From assembly GCA_002723345.1 (NCBI GenBank), contig PBNV01000020.1, positions 1 through 34,939 of the forward strand: a DNA stretch of 34,939 bases, given 5' to 3'. The stretch is from Rhodospirillaceae bacterium (GTDB lineage Bacteria > Pseudomonadota > Alphaproteobacteria > Rhodospirillales > UBA2165). Positions within the stretch are counted from its first letter, which is position 1. Every line of letters begins with the position of its first letter. Both the position numbers and the translations under genes were made by a program. Under the pieces are notes generated by a model. The model saw only the letters and a list, made by a program, of their open reading frames with translations, had not been told where the DNA came from and searched no databases. Positions 1 to 8,771 of this stretch are shown here, one piece after another.

Positions 1-524
1 ACTCCAGCCAGCCCCAGAAAAACACCCCGCCAATCCGTCACCTGCAACGCTGCATCAATCGGGGCGGTAGAACTCATGGCCCCAAGCCCCCCGGCCATCA
101 GAATAAGCCCATTCGCCACCGCATGTTTCTCCCTGGGAAACCAGTCCACAAACGCCTTGAGGGATGCCATAAGACATGCCGAAACACCCATACCAATCAA
201 CGCCCGCGCGCAAATCAACTCAGTTTCAGTCTCCGCCATCGCAAACCAAGCGGATCCTGCCGACGCTAGCAATAGCAGAACCGCCTCTGTCTTTTTGGGG
301 CCGATACGGTCAAGCATCACCCCCAGTGGAAGTTGGCATGCGGCGAAGCTCAGGTAATAGGCGCTGGTCAGAAGCCCCAACCCCGCAGCCGACAAATTGA
401 TGTCAGTTACAAGGTCGAAGGAAATTAACGCATTTATTGTTCGGAAGACGTAGGATAAATAGTAGCCGAGTGCAAAGGGCAGAAAAACCCTAAGGGCAAG
501 GGAAAAGGAGAGCTGGGCAATCAT
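1..524 (-). CDS. MFS transporter, N-terminal part (gene runs off the left edge)
   Basis: Reading the minus strand from an ATG at 524 gives 174 uninterrupted codons that continue past position 1. The product is strongly hydrophobic, with about five membrane helices visible. Residues 68-78 (GVMLDRIGPKK) match the MFS motif A in the loop between helices 2 and 3. A short basic loop (WFPREKH) follows helix 4, as in most MFS proteins. This is therefore the first half of a major facilitator superfamily inner-membrane permease. The substrate cannot be told from this half. The frame is closed by a stop 8 codons upstream of the chosen ATG and no better start lies between; no clear ribosome binding site is visible. 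It is divergent from the TPR glycosyltransferase gene. Confidence 0.85.
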   Translation of the reverse strand, partial: MIAQLSFSLALRVFLPFALGYYLSYVFRTINALISFDLVTDINLSAAGLGLLTSAYYLSFAACQLPLGVMLDRIGPKKTEAVLLLLASAGSAWFAMAETETELICARALIGMGVSACLMASLKAFVDWFPREKHAVANGLILMAGGLGAMSSTAPIDAALQVTDWRGVFLGLAG

Positions 525-847
525 AGAGAATTCAAGTGTAAATTCGGTTCAGATAAAGTAAATTCCCAATCTTCCAGCACCCCTTGCGAAGCCGTCGGTA
601 CAGTGCAACAATGATCCTAGTTATTAGATTTCGAGTTACTGTATTTTATCGCATGGCCCATTTTTCTGAAACCACTTCTTCCTTTTGGGTCGAACATTCG
701 GGGATCTGGATGTTAGAGACATGCGAAGTTCATATAGACATAAATTTTCTCGAAAACGGCATCCTTGCCAAAGCATTTGCAGCGAGCAAGAAGCCCACGA
801 GTCTCCAGGACAACCGAGGCTAACTGCCCCTTCTGGCCCCTAACCCA
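525..847. other. Intergenic region between divergent MFS and TPR glycosyltransferase genes
   Basis: This 323-base stretch must hold the 5' regions of both flanking genes. It has a 79-codon open frame at 584-823 (+), but that frame has no recognisable domain and no convincing ribosome binding site. No hairpin with a T-run and no clear promoter was seen. Confidence 0.4.
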
Positions 848-2734
848 ATGGCGCAAACCAATCCTGAGAAACTGTGGCAAACAGCGGAACGCTATCTGAA
901 GTCAAACCGGCCGAGCAGAGCAGAGCCGCATTTGCGTAAATTGGTCCAAGCTCTCCCGAGAGATCCAATTATCCTTTACAATTACGGGCTTTGCCTTCTG
1001 CAAATGGGGAAAATAAAAAAAGCCAAAGACGTTCTTAAAAAAACGATTACGCTGGACCAACCCCAACCACCGTTTTTCATCACCCTTGCCGAGGCAGCTT
1101 TAGCTGATGGCGATATGGCTCTGGCGATCAAAAGTTTGGAGACAGGGATAACACGGACCCCTCTCGAAGCAACACTCCACCAGAGAAAGGCCATGCTCCT
1201 GCAAACAACAGGGCAATGGCGCGAGGCGGTCAGCGCTTATTCCGCAGTGCTCTCTCTGGACGACCAAAATGTGGATGCTTTTGTGAACAGCGCGATTTGC
1301 AAGCACCAGTTAGGAGATTTTTCAGGTGCTCTTGCCCACATCAACACCGCTGTCCGACTTCAGCCGGATACAAGCTTTGTGCTCAATATAAAAGGGTCAA
1401 TCGAACAAGTTATTGGATACACTGAGAAGGCACAGCGTTGCTACCAGAGGGCCGTCGAACTCGATCCCGACAATTATCCAGCGCGGCGTAACTCCTTGTT
1501 CAACCTGCTAAACCTCTCTCACATGGATCAGACCGCACGCTTCCAAATAGCGCAGGACATAGATACTCAAAGCAGCATCTCAGGATCACGCGTTAACCTG
1601 TTCAATGACAGTGTGTTCGAGCCAGACCGTGCTCTCCGCATCGGCTATTTTTCCAGTGACTTTAGGCTGCATGTAGTTGCGTTCAATCTTCTGCCGTATT
1701 TTCACCATGCTAATCACGAGAAGTTTAAAATTCACCTTTTCAGTGACACCAAACACCCAGATGAAATAACGGCACAGTTTCGATCCATGGCAGACAAATG
1801 GCATGAAACTTCCCATCTAGACGACGACCAGACAGCTACCCTCATCCGGAAACAGAACATCGATGTCCTCGTTTTTCTGGCGGGGCGATTCGACGACAAC
1901 CGGCCTAGTGTGGCGGCTCATCGGGCTGCACCCGTCCAAGTCAGCTTCCATGATTGTGCGACAAGTGGACTAGCGGAGATGGACTATTGGCTGACAGACA
2001 AATATCTGCATCCCGCCGAAACCCAAGAGGTGTCTACGGAGGAGCTATGGCGTCTTCCGGTATTTTATCAATTCACCTTGTTGGACAACCCTCCGGACGC
2101 TGGGCCCCCGCCATGCACGGATGCTGGTTATGTGACATTTGGTGTATTCAATAAACCGGAGAAAATTAACACCCCAACGGTGAGCGTCTGGGCTAAAATT
2201 CTCAATAACGTGCCGGCATCTATGTTGTTCCTGAAATACTTTAATTTTTACGATGATCCGATGGTCCGAGAACGACTGCTCCATCTATTTGAAGAACAGG
2301 GGATTTCGAAAGATCGCCTTCGGTTTAGCGCTGGTTACGATACGCGTGGATCACACCTCCAACTCTATGCCCGAACCGACATTATGCTAGATCCCTTTCC
2401 TTTTAATGGCGCTACGACAACATTTGAGTCAATCTGTATGGGGGTTCCGGTTGTCGCTCTCTGGGGCGACACATTTGTCAGCAGGGTGGCAGGGTCCCTG
2501 CTGTGCCATATTGGGGAGGTGGGCCTCGCCGCTCAGAGTCCCGACCAATATGTGGATATCGCCACGTCACTGGCCCAGGATCCGGAGCGTCTGGTCCGCC
2601 TACGCAATACTCTCAGACAAAAGACTATTGCCTCACCGCTCCTTGATCCTGCTAACTATGCCCGAGAAATTGAAGGGGCGTTTCGGGAGATGTGGCGACA
2701 ACGGTGTGGTCAGAAAATTGCAGAAACAGCCTAG
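848..2734 (+). CDS. TPR-repeat O-GlcNAc transferase-like (GT41) glycosyltransferase
   Basis: The 628-residue protein has two parts. Residues about 1-215 are tetratricopeptide repeats; one clear example ends at AVELDPDNYPARRN (202-215). Residues about 262-620 match the catalytic region of GT41, the eukaryotic OGT/SPINDLY family. RIGYFSSDFRLH (264-275) holds the conserved His (H275). FGVFNKPEKINTP (431-443) aligns with the FNxxxKI segment that carries the catalytic Lys of human OGT (here K439). DPFPFNGATTTFES (515-528) and MGVPVVALWGDTFVSRVAGSLL (starting at 531) match the UDP-binding region. Family knowledge suggests transfer of a sugar from a UDP-sugar to protein Ser/Thr. Bacterial homologues often modify surface or flagellar proteins, but no such gene is nearby, so the substrate is unknown. 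No strong ribosome binding site precedes the ATG. Confidence 0.88.
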   Translation: MAQTNPEKLWQTAERYLKSNRPSRAEPHLRKLVQALPRDPIILYNYGLCLLQMGKIKKAKDVLKKTITLDQPQPPFFITLAEAALADGDMALAIKSLETGITRTPLEATLHQRKAMLLQTTGQWREAVSAYSAVLSLDDQNVDAFVNSAICKHQLGDFSGALAHINTAVRLQPDTSFVLNIKGSIEQVIGYTEKAQRCYQRAVELDPDNYPARRNSLFNLLNLSHMDQTARFQIAQDIDTQSSISGSRVNLFNDSVFEPDRALRIGYFSSDFRLHVVAFNLLPYFHHANHEKFKIHLFSDTKHPDEITAQFRSMADKWHETSHLDDDQTATLIRKQNIDVLVFLAGRFDDNRPSVAAHRAAPVQVSFHDCATSGLAEMDYWLTDKYLHPAETQEVSTEELWRLPVFYQFTLLDNPPDAGPPPCTDAGYVTFGVFNKPEKINTPTVSVWAKILNNVPASMLFLKYFNFYDDPMVRERLLHLFEEQGISKDRLRFSAGYDTRGSHLQLYARTDIMLDPFPFNGATTTFESICMGVPVVALWGDTFVSRVAGSLLCHIGEVGLAAQSPDQYVDIATSLAQDPERLVRLRNTLRQKTIASPLLDPANYAREIEGAFREMWRQRCGQKIAETA

Positions 2735-3150
2735 AATAAAACAAAACTTTTAAACCTACCCATGTTTTTCCACCGCCCATCCGAAAATCATGATGCAGCA
2801 AGATGTTGAAATTCTCGCAGGTCTCTCTCATCTCTATCGTCATTGCGCTCTTGCGCCAGGACGGCGCGCGATTCCCACTCGGGTGATAATTTGCAATGAT
2901 GATAGATGATGCCCTGAGCTACACCTCCCAAGTTACAATTTGCCCGGGATAGTCGGACTTATGGTCAATGGTTCAGTCCTGCTAAAACTCGAGACCAACA
3001 TGGATCTGATACGGCTAATACAAAACACCGGAAACTGTTTGCTCTCCGCCTATCCCATGGAAGTCAAGCGACGGCGTCCAGAGACAGATACTGTAGTTGT
3101 TTGGGATGGTGGGCATAGTAGGCTAACCTGTCCACAGGCATAACGCGTCT
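2735..3150. other. Intergenic region downstream of the TPR glycosyltransferase and map
   Basis: The stretch lies between two convergent gene ends. The only open frame of note, 2940-3143 (+), resembles no known family. In many alphaproteobacteria radC lies beside map; reading both strands here gave no RadC motif. No hairpin with a T-run was found. Confidence 0.35.
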
Positions 3151-3954
3151 TTAGATAGAGATCCCATAGGGGGGCTTATCGTACCCTTTGGGCGACTGCG
3201 TAAAAATTTCATAGCCTTCCGCGGTTACACCTATTGAATGTTCAAACTGTGCAGATAGAGACCGGTCCTTGGTTACGGCAGTCCAGCCATCACTGAGTAT
3301 CTTAACTTCAGGCCGCCCGATATTGATCATAGGTTCCACAGTGAAAAACATGCCCTCAACTAGTTTTGCGCCTTGCCCCGGTTTTCCAAAATGCAAAATA
3401 TTTGGAGCGTCGTGGAAAATACGGCCCAGGCCATGGCCGCAAAAATCCCGCACGACGGAGTAGCGAAAAGGTCTCACAAATGTCTCAATAGCGTGGCCAA
3501 TATCGCCCACCGTGGCACCTGGCCTCACCACGTTGATGCCCCTCATCATTGCCTCATAGGTGACGTCCACCAGTCGGCGCGCTTTGACGCCAACATCACC
3601 GACAAAAAACATGCGGCTAGTGTCTCCGTGCCATCCATCCAACAGGGGCGTGACATCAATGTTAACGAGATCACCCTCGCTCAGAACTTTATCACCGGGA
3701 ATGCCATGGCAAACCACGTGATTAACAGAAATGCATGCCGATTTGGGATAGCCGCGATAGTTCAGCGGTGCCGAAACTGCCCCATGGTCTGATACGAATT
3801 CAGCGCAAAGTTGATCGAGTTTCTCTGTCGCAACCCCAGGAACAACAAATTCCGTTATGTAATCAAGTGTCTTCGCCGCCAACTGGCCGGCTCGCCGCAT
3901 GCCCTCAAATTCGGCCTCGGTATGAATTTTAATTGATCTGGCTTCCGCGTCCAC
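3151..3954 (-). CDS. map: Type I methionine aminopeptidase
   Basis: This 267-residue protein removes the initiator methionine from nascent proteins in the cytosol. All five metal ligands of the family are present: D100 (NIDVT), D111 (HGDTSR), H174 (GHGLG), E207 (FFTVEPM) and E238 (QFEHS). The substrate-binding His is H83 in NHVVCHGIPGD. Length is usual for type I enzymes, with no N-terminal zinc-finger extension. The gene follows sfsA on the same strand after a 162-base gap, an arrangement known from other alphaproteobacteria. Confidence 0.97.
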   Translation of the reverse strand: MDAEARSIKIHTEAEFEGMRRAGQLAAKTLDYITEFVVPGVATEKLDQLCAEFVSDHGAVSAPLNYRGYPKSACISVNHVVCHGIPGDKVLSEGDLVNIDVTPLLDGWHGDTSRMFFVGDVGVKARRLVDVTYEAMMRGINVVRPGATVGDIGHAIETFVRPFRYSVVRDFCGHGLGRIFHDAPNILHFGKPGQGAKLVEGMFFTVEPMINIGRPEVKILSDGWTAVTKDRSLSAQFEHSIGVTAEGYEIFTQSPKGYDKPPYGISI

Positions 3955-4116
3955 TGGACTTTCTCCCTATCCCTCGCTTAATATGGTCCGCTCGCTCACT
4001 TCACACAATAGGGATACGAACAGGTCAACCCGTGACCAAGACGCGGGCGCTAGAACCTATTTACCCCCGTCCTAGGAGCAATGGAGTTCAACATAATAAC
4101 GCTCAGTCTTTAAGGC

Positions 4117-4815
4117 TTAAATTTCCAAAGATAGAGGCGAAATTACCTGAATTTCCTCGGGCGTCAATTTACAGCCGTAACAGATCACTTCCACACCCGC
4201 CACCATTGCTTTTTCAAGTGCCGCGGCATAGGCAGGATCTATGTCCCTGGCCACTGAAAAGGTGTCGCAATCATCGCGCTGGGTAATATAATACATCACC
4301 GCGCGATCGCCGGCGGCAACCTGGTTCGCAAGCTCTCCCAAATGCTTGGTTCCTCTGGCTGTCACGGCGTCAGGAAATTCAGCCAACTTATCCCTACGTA
4401 ACGTGACATTCTTGACTTCGACATAGCAGGCTGGCTTGGCCAAATCCTGAAGCAAAATATCAATGCGAGAATTTTTTCCATATTTCACCTCCCGACGGAG
4501 CGTGTCATACCCCTGCAGTTCCTCGACCACGCCGTTTTCTATGGACTCTTGGGCGATCTTATTAGGTAGGCTTGTGTTAATTCCCACAAGGCTCTTATCG
4601 ACTCTGATCAACTCCCAAGTATATTTGAGTTTGCGTTTCGGATTATCGGCAAGTGAGACCCAGACCTCGGCACCCTCATCCATGACGCCCATCATGGAGC
4701 CGGAATTCGCACAATGCGCCGTGATCTTATCTCCGGTCTCCAGGATGATGTCTGCCATGAATCGTTTGTAGCGCTGCACCAAAGTGCCTTTAACAAGTGG
4801 GGTTGGGAATTTCAT
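4117..4815 (-). CDS. sfsA: SfsA family DNA-binding/nuclease-fold protein
   Basis: The 232-residue product matches SfsA (sugar fermentation stimulation protein) along its whole length. Visible family hallmarks are the N-terminal VQRYKRFMADI, then AHCANSGSMMG, then SRIDILLQD and CYVEVKNVTL, and FPDAVTARGTKHL. The central D...ExK pattern is that of a PD-(D/E)XK nuclease-like core, preceded by an OB-like domain. E. coli SfsA was described as a DNA-binding regulator of maltose genes; its real role is still unsettled, so only the family assignment is firm. The gene lies upstream of map on the same strand. Confidence 0.95.
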   Translation of the reverse strand: MKFPTPLVKGTLVQRYKRFMADIILETGDKITAHCANSGSMMGVMDEGAEVWVSLADNPKRKLKYTWELIRVDKSLVGINTSLPNKIAQESIENGVVEELQGYDTLRREVKYGKNSRIDILLQDLAKPACYVEVKNVTLRRDKLAEFPDAVTARGTKHLGELANQVAAGDRAVMYYITQRDDCDTFSVARDIDPAYAAALEKAMVAGVEVICYGCKLTPEEIQVISPLSLEI

Positions 4816-4855
4816 AACAGCAGCCTATCCGTGAGCCGTCCGAGGGGCAAACCAC

Positions 4856-5782
4856 TTATGCAGGCTTTGGGGGATCGTCAGTAGCCCCGAGCACCCGTAT
4901 CAGCGGCACTTGACCGCTCCCTCGAGGCGCTGATTTCGGCTGATTTTTCGCTGGAGCCCATCCGGTAAGGGTAATGAGTTCGAAGGTCGCAGGTACGCGT
5001 CCAGACTCATCCGCGTGGTCGGCTTCATAAATCTCGCAGGCTCGCATGAGCGTGCGTCTTCGAGAGAAGCTTTTGCGACGCCCTATCACAGCATTTGTCT
5101 CGCCCATACCCCTGAGATCCCGAAACAGTTTCATTGGAGAGTCGTAGGACACGGTAATCGTTTCTGTGTCTGCAACCGGGAGGGCAAGATTCGCCCTCTG
5201 TAGGAGCGCGCCTGCGTCGCGGATATCGGCAAACGGAGAAACACGGGGTCCAGCGCCCCCTTCCACTTCCATTTCGGCTTGCAACAAGGAGCGCCGCAGC
5301 TCTGTTAAAGTATTGCCCCCAAAAAAATTCACCAGCAGCAAGCCGTCGGGCTTGAGGGCCCGGCGCGATTGAATGAGAACACCAGGCAAATCATTGGCCC
5401 AATGTAACCCGCATGAGCTGACAATGAGATCTAGACAGCTATTTTCTATCGGCAGAGACTCCTCATCTGCAACAAGTTGCAATGGCCCAGCGCCCCGTAG
5501 CATCGCTGGGGCCATCTGGGCATGCAAGAGAACCTTAATCGAGGGACGAGACTCCTCAGTTTCTTTGTGCCTTGCTAGTCTTATGGCATCTCGTAGGACG
5601 TGTCCATGGGTGGTCAGCTCCAGCGCTAGAGGAAAGTCCCGACGAATATCTAATAAACGATCTACAAGCCGTTCCGCAGCTTCTCGCAATAGAAAATCAA
5701 ACGACGGTAACGCCGCGGCGGCCCGGTGTTTATGATGGCAAACGGCCTGCCGATCAAAAACCTGATCCGGCAACGAGTCCAA
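4856..5782 (-). CDS. BioC/NDUFAF5-like class I SAM methyltransferase
   Basis: The 308-residue protein has the architecture of the BioC/NDUFAF5 group. It opens with VFDRQAV (8-14), the family's usual N-terminal signature, followed by a Rossmann-type methyltransferase domain. Later motifs are intact: LDLIVSSCGLHWANDLPG and RRALKPDGLLLVNFFGG. The N-terminal SAM-binding motif I, however, reads LELTTHGHV (54-62), not the usual hDhGxGxG, so cofactor binding may be weak or altered. NDUFAF5 hydroxylates an arginine in complex I and BioC methylates malonyl-ACP; sequence alone does not decide between these roles. No biotin gene is nearby. Confidence 0.8.
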   Translation of the reverse strand: MDSLPDQVFDRQAVCHHKHRAAAALPSFDFLLREAAERLVDRLLDIRRDFPLALELTTHGHVLRDAIRLARHKETEESRPSIKVLLHAQMAPAMLRGAGPLQLVADEESLPIENSCLDLIVSSCGLHWANDLPGVLIQSRRALKPDGLLLVNFFGGNTLTELRRSLLQAEMEVEGGAGPRVSPFADIRDAGALLQRANLALPVADTETITVSYDSPMKLFRDLRGMGETNAVIGRRKSFSRRRTLMRACEIYEADHADESGRVPATFELITLTGWAPAKNQPKSAPRGSGQVPLIRVLGATDDPPKPA

Positions 5783-6475
5783 TATCTTCTCCCGTAATTC
5801 GGTGTTACAAACGATAGTACTTACAGTCTGAATATCAGAGAGAGGGGAAAAAGGGAAAGGTCATGAACAGCAACGCCACCCAAAACCCCCTGCAAGTGAC
5901 ACATCACCGTTTGTAGAATATCTCTCCACCTAGTTGAATAAACTTGATCCGCCCATGTCGGATTCGGTGAGACTGCGCGCAGAATCTTGGCCAAAATTGC
6001 CATTTGTGACGATTAGCTAATATCATGCTTGTGATTTTCCCTCTGTTTTTACCATGTGAAGAAGCCCCGCGCGCCGCATGCACAAACAATCACTCGCATT
6101 TTGACCGAGTCCGCGAACATCACTCTGATCTCAGGTAACAAGGAGCTGATCCTTCGCACAAGAACGCCGGCATGTCAGGTTTAAGTGAGTTTTTCTAATC
6201 GATTTGTAATGACGTCTGGGGCGGGACGAGTGGAAGCTTCGGATTTTTAGTGCACACAAGCGCGGGCCACATCGATTTCTATAAACCTCGTGCGTACGCC
6301 TGATGATCTAACAGCAGAGGCCGGCAACTACCTGATATTCAAAATAAGCGGGGGGCCGGCTCGCAGGAAAAATCTGCTGGCAATACCAATGCCCATCGGT
6401 ATATACGGGCGGCACAGCGATAACCGTAATCATGTAAAAGTGATTATTTGATGAATTTATGCTCAGGAGAGGAAC
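5783..6475. other. Long intergenic region upstream of grxC
   Basis: This 693-base stretch separates the divergent BioC-like and grxC genes and holds no recognisable gene. In related genomes comF commonly lies between these two genes, but no ComF zinc-ribbon or phosphoribosyltransferase motif was found in either strand. A 53-codon frame (GTG start) ends with a TGA at about 6451, just before the grxC ribosome binding site. It shows no known domain. Confidence 0.4.
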
Positions 6476-6733
6476 GTGGCCAGAGTCGAAATTTACACAT
6501 CTCCACTTTGTGGATTTTGTTACCAGGCGAAAACCCTTTTGAACAGGAAAGGCATTGATTTCGACGAGATAGATGTAACGGCACATCCGGACCGGAGACA
6601 AGAAATGATAACACGCGCAAACGGGCGTCAAACGGTACCACAAATTTTTATTAATGATGCTCATATTGGGGGGTGCGATGACCTTTTCGGCCTAGACACC
6701 GAGGGCAAGCTTGACCAATTGCTGATCACCTAG
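6476..6733 (+). CDS. grxC: Glutaredoxin 3
   Basis: This 85-residue protein is a class I glutaredoxin that reduces disulfides and glutathione mixed disulfides in the cytosol. The active site is C12-G-F-C15, where most GrxC proteins have CPYC. The glutathione-binding parts are in place: TVPQ (53-56) with the cis-proline, and GGCDD (65-69). The start is GTG at 6476, supported by a strong AGGAGAGGA ribosome binding site just before it. The nitrilase-family gene follows after 38 bases, so the two probably form an operon. Confidence 0.95.
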   Translation: MARVEIYTSPLCGFCYQAKTLLNRKGIDFDEIDVTAHPDRRQEMITRANGRQTVPQIFINDAHIGGCDDLFGLDTEGKLDQLLIT

Positions 6734-6771
6734 GTTTCTACACCACATAACATTTAAAATGAGGAATCTTC

Positions 6772-7617
6772 ATGGTTACCCGATTTACCGCCGCCTGCCT
6801 TCAGCTTAATTCGAAAAGGAATATTCAGGATAATATCGCGGAGATCACAACGCTGTTAGATGACGCCGTAGGGGCGGGTGCCGACTTCATAACCTTACCG
6901 GAATGCACCGGACTTATGGAGCCCAACGCCGAGGCCTTACGGGAAAAAGCACCTGCGGAAGAAGATCATCTGGTTTTAGCTCTCATAAGGGAGAAAATGG
7001 CGGATACGGGGCGCTGGGCTCTGATCGGGTCCTTAGCGGTTAAGTTACCGGATGGTAAAATCGTCAATCGAAGCTACCTTATCAGCCCTGATGGCGGCAT
7101 TACGGCAACTTATGATAAAATACATATGTTTGATGTGGCACTTGGCGACGGTCAATATTACCGGGAGTCTGAGACCTACGAGCCCGGAACCGAAGCCGTG
7201 ATAGCCGACGTACCATGGGGCCGAGTTGGCCTCACAATCTGCTATGATTTACGTTTTGCTTATTTGTACCGCACCCTTTCGCAAAACGGGGCAGACTTTC
7301 TCACCATTCCAGCCGCCTTCACCAAAATGTCCGGCGAAGCACATTGGCATGTCTCGCAACGGGCTCGGGCCATCGAAACTGGGTGTTATGTCATTGCCGC
7401 CGCCCAATGCGGCACCCATGCGGAGAACCGCCAGACATTCGGCCATTCCCTCATCGTCGATCCTTGGGGAGCTGTCCTGGCGGATGGCGGCGACGCGCCT
7501 GGCGTGATCACGGCCACGATTGATCCGGCGCGAGTGGCCGATGCGCGTTCAAAAATTCCCGCGCTCAACCACGACCGAGATTATAGACTTTCCGGCGGCC
7601 ATCTCGACACCGCATAG
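6772..7617 (+). CDS. Nitrilase-superfamily amidase (Nit1-like, probable deaminated-glutathione amidase)
   Basis: The 281-residue protein carries the carbon-nitrogen hydrolase triad: E44 in LPECTG, K116 in YDKIHMFD and C157 in TICYDLRF. The sequence around K116 (KIHMFD) and C157 fits the Nit1 branch, whose members hydrolyse deaminated glutathione formed as a transaminase side product. That substrate would suit the upstream glutathione-dependent glutaredoxin gene; this link is inference. The ATG has a GAGGA ribosome binding site a few bases upstream. Confidence 0.9.
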   Translation: MVTRFTAACLQLNSKRNIQDNIAEITTLLDDAVGAGADFITLPECTGLMEPNAEALREKAPAEEDHLVLALIREKMADTGRWALIGSLAVKLPDGKIVNRSYLISPDGGITATYDKIHMFDVALGDGQYYRESETYEPGTEAVIADVPWGRVGLTICYDLRFAYLYRTLSQNGADFLTIPAAFTKMSGEAHWHVSQRARAIETGCYVIAAAQCGTHAENRQTFGHSLIVDPWGAVLADGGDAPGVITATIDPARVADARSKIPALNHDRDYRLSGGHLDTA

Positions 7618-7647
7618 AGCCCCACGGCAAGCCTGTGTTTCGGACGT

Positions 7648-8190
7648 CTAACCCTCCTGCCGTCGACAACAAATTTTTTGTATGACAGCGGGCGACGGGT
7701 AATCAGTATAGCCCTGATCAAAGTCCAACACAGTGAGGCGCTGGCTGAATACGTCCAGGAGTTCATTTTCCCTCAGCAGAAAATTAGGGTTACGCGGTCT
7801 CCCGTATGCTGCATTTCCGTCGGAAAAGGTCTGATAGATGAGGAGCCCCCCCGCCGCCAGCGCATTCACTAAGTCGTCATACAGCGGCCGATACAAATAG
7901 TTAATCACGACAATGCCCTCGAATACCTCGCCGGCCACCGGCCAGGGAGACCCATCTTCCAGGTCATTTTCCATGATTCGAAGGTTTGGACAGCCAGCGA
8001 GGTCTGATAAGGCACCAGTGTCGCGATCAAGCGCAGTTACTCGGTATCCCAAACTAAGGAGGTATCGTGTGTGTCGGCCTCGGCCGCAGGCGACATCCAG
8101 AACATGGCCAGGTGCTGCGATTTGCCCGGCATGCTGAACAACCCAGTCCAGCGGTCGCATATTTTGGTGAGAGGGATTTTCTTTACTCAT
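7648..8190 (-). CDS. Small class I SAM-dependent methyltransferase
   Basis: The 180-residue protein has a methyltransferase motif I, VLDVACGRGRHTRYL, followed by an acidic end of strand 2 (ALDRD) and GGLLIYQTF in the later core strand. It resembles the short TehB-like methyltransferases. It has no extra domain that would suggest a substrate. It lies tail-to-tail with the nitrilase gene and diverges from the DUF1178 gene, an arrangement seen in related alphaproteobacteria. The substrate is unknown. Confidence 0.85.
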   Translation of the reverse strand: MSKENPSHQNMRPLDWVVQHAGQIAAPGHVLDVACGRGRHTRYLLSLGYRVTALDRDTGALSDLAGCPNLRIMENDLEDGSPWPVAGEVFEGIVVINYLYRPLYDDLVNALAAGGLLIYQTFSDGNAAYGRPRNPNFLLRENELLDVFSQRLTVLDFDQGYTDYPSPAVIQKICCRRQEG

Positions 8191-8287
8191 GAGGATAATT
8201 GGCGAAATATTAACATGAATGTTGCGAAACTTGGTAAAATGACCAAATTAAGCATAGTTTAGCAATCTGGCTCTGAGACATCATCTA

Positions 8288-8737
8288 ATGATTTTATATG
8301 AACTGAAATGTTCGAACGGGCATTATTTTGAAGCTTGGTTTAAAGACAGTGCCACCTATGACCTGCAGGAAAAACGGGGCGAGGTAGCATGCCCTATGTG
8401 TTCCGACATTTCTGTGTCCAAGGCCCCGATGGCACCCGCCGTCTCTACGTCACGGAAAAAAGATAATCGCGCTCATCAACCGGTCCCACCGATGGAAGAC
8501 CGAGCAGCCCAGATCGCACAAGAAATACTGCAAGCCGCCGGCAAGATGCAAAAATATGTCGAAGAAAACTGCGATTACGTAGGCGAAAAATTTGCGGATG
8601 AAGCGCGGGCCATACATTATGGCGAAGCTGAAGAACGGGGTATCTATGGCGAAGCCACCATCGACGAAGCTACAAATCTGCTAGAGGAAGACATCCCTAT
8701 AAACCGGATTCCTTGGCGCCGGCGCACGGACTCCTGA
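8288..8737 (+). CDS. DUF1178 family protein
   Basis: The 149-residue product matches DUF1178. It opens with MILYELKCSNGHYFEAWF, and C8/H12 together with C35/C38 (VACPMCSD) look like a small zinc ribbon. The C-terminal half holds the family's helical region, rich in Glu and Ala (EDRAAQIAQEIL, IHYGEAEERGIYG). No function is established for the family. It typically sits near ubiG and the nitrilase gene in alphaproteobacteria, as here. Confidence 0.9.
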   Translation: MILYELKCSNGHYFEAWFKDSATYDLQEKRGEVACPMCSDISVSKAPMAPAVSTSRKKDNRAHQPVPPMEDRAAQIAQEILQAAGKMQKYVEENCDYVGEKFADEARAIHYGEAEERGIYGEATIDEATNLLEEDIPINRIPWRRRTDS

Positions 8738-8771
8738 CCCACGTGAACGCAGGAATTGAATCTAGAGCGGA

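Noticed and set aside
584..823. 79-codon plus-strand frame upstream of the TPR glycosyltransferase gene
   Set aside because: No domain, no ribosome binding site and no family resemblance; frames of this length are common by chance here.
2940..3143. 67-codon plus-strand frame in the gap beside map
   Set aside because: No recognisable motif or ribosome binding site; also checked for radC remnants and none were seen.
4023..4037. Inverted repeat GGTCA/TGACC between sfsA and map
   Set aside because: Arms of only 5 bp with no T-run; too weak to call a terminator or operator.
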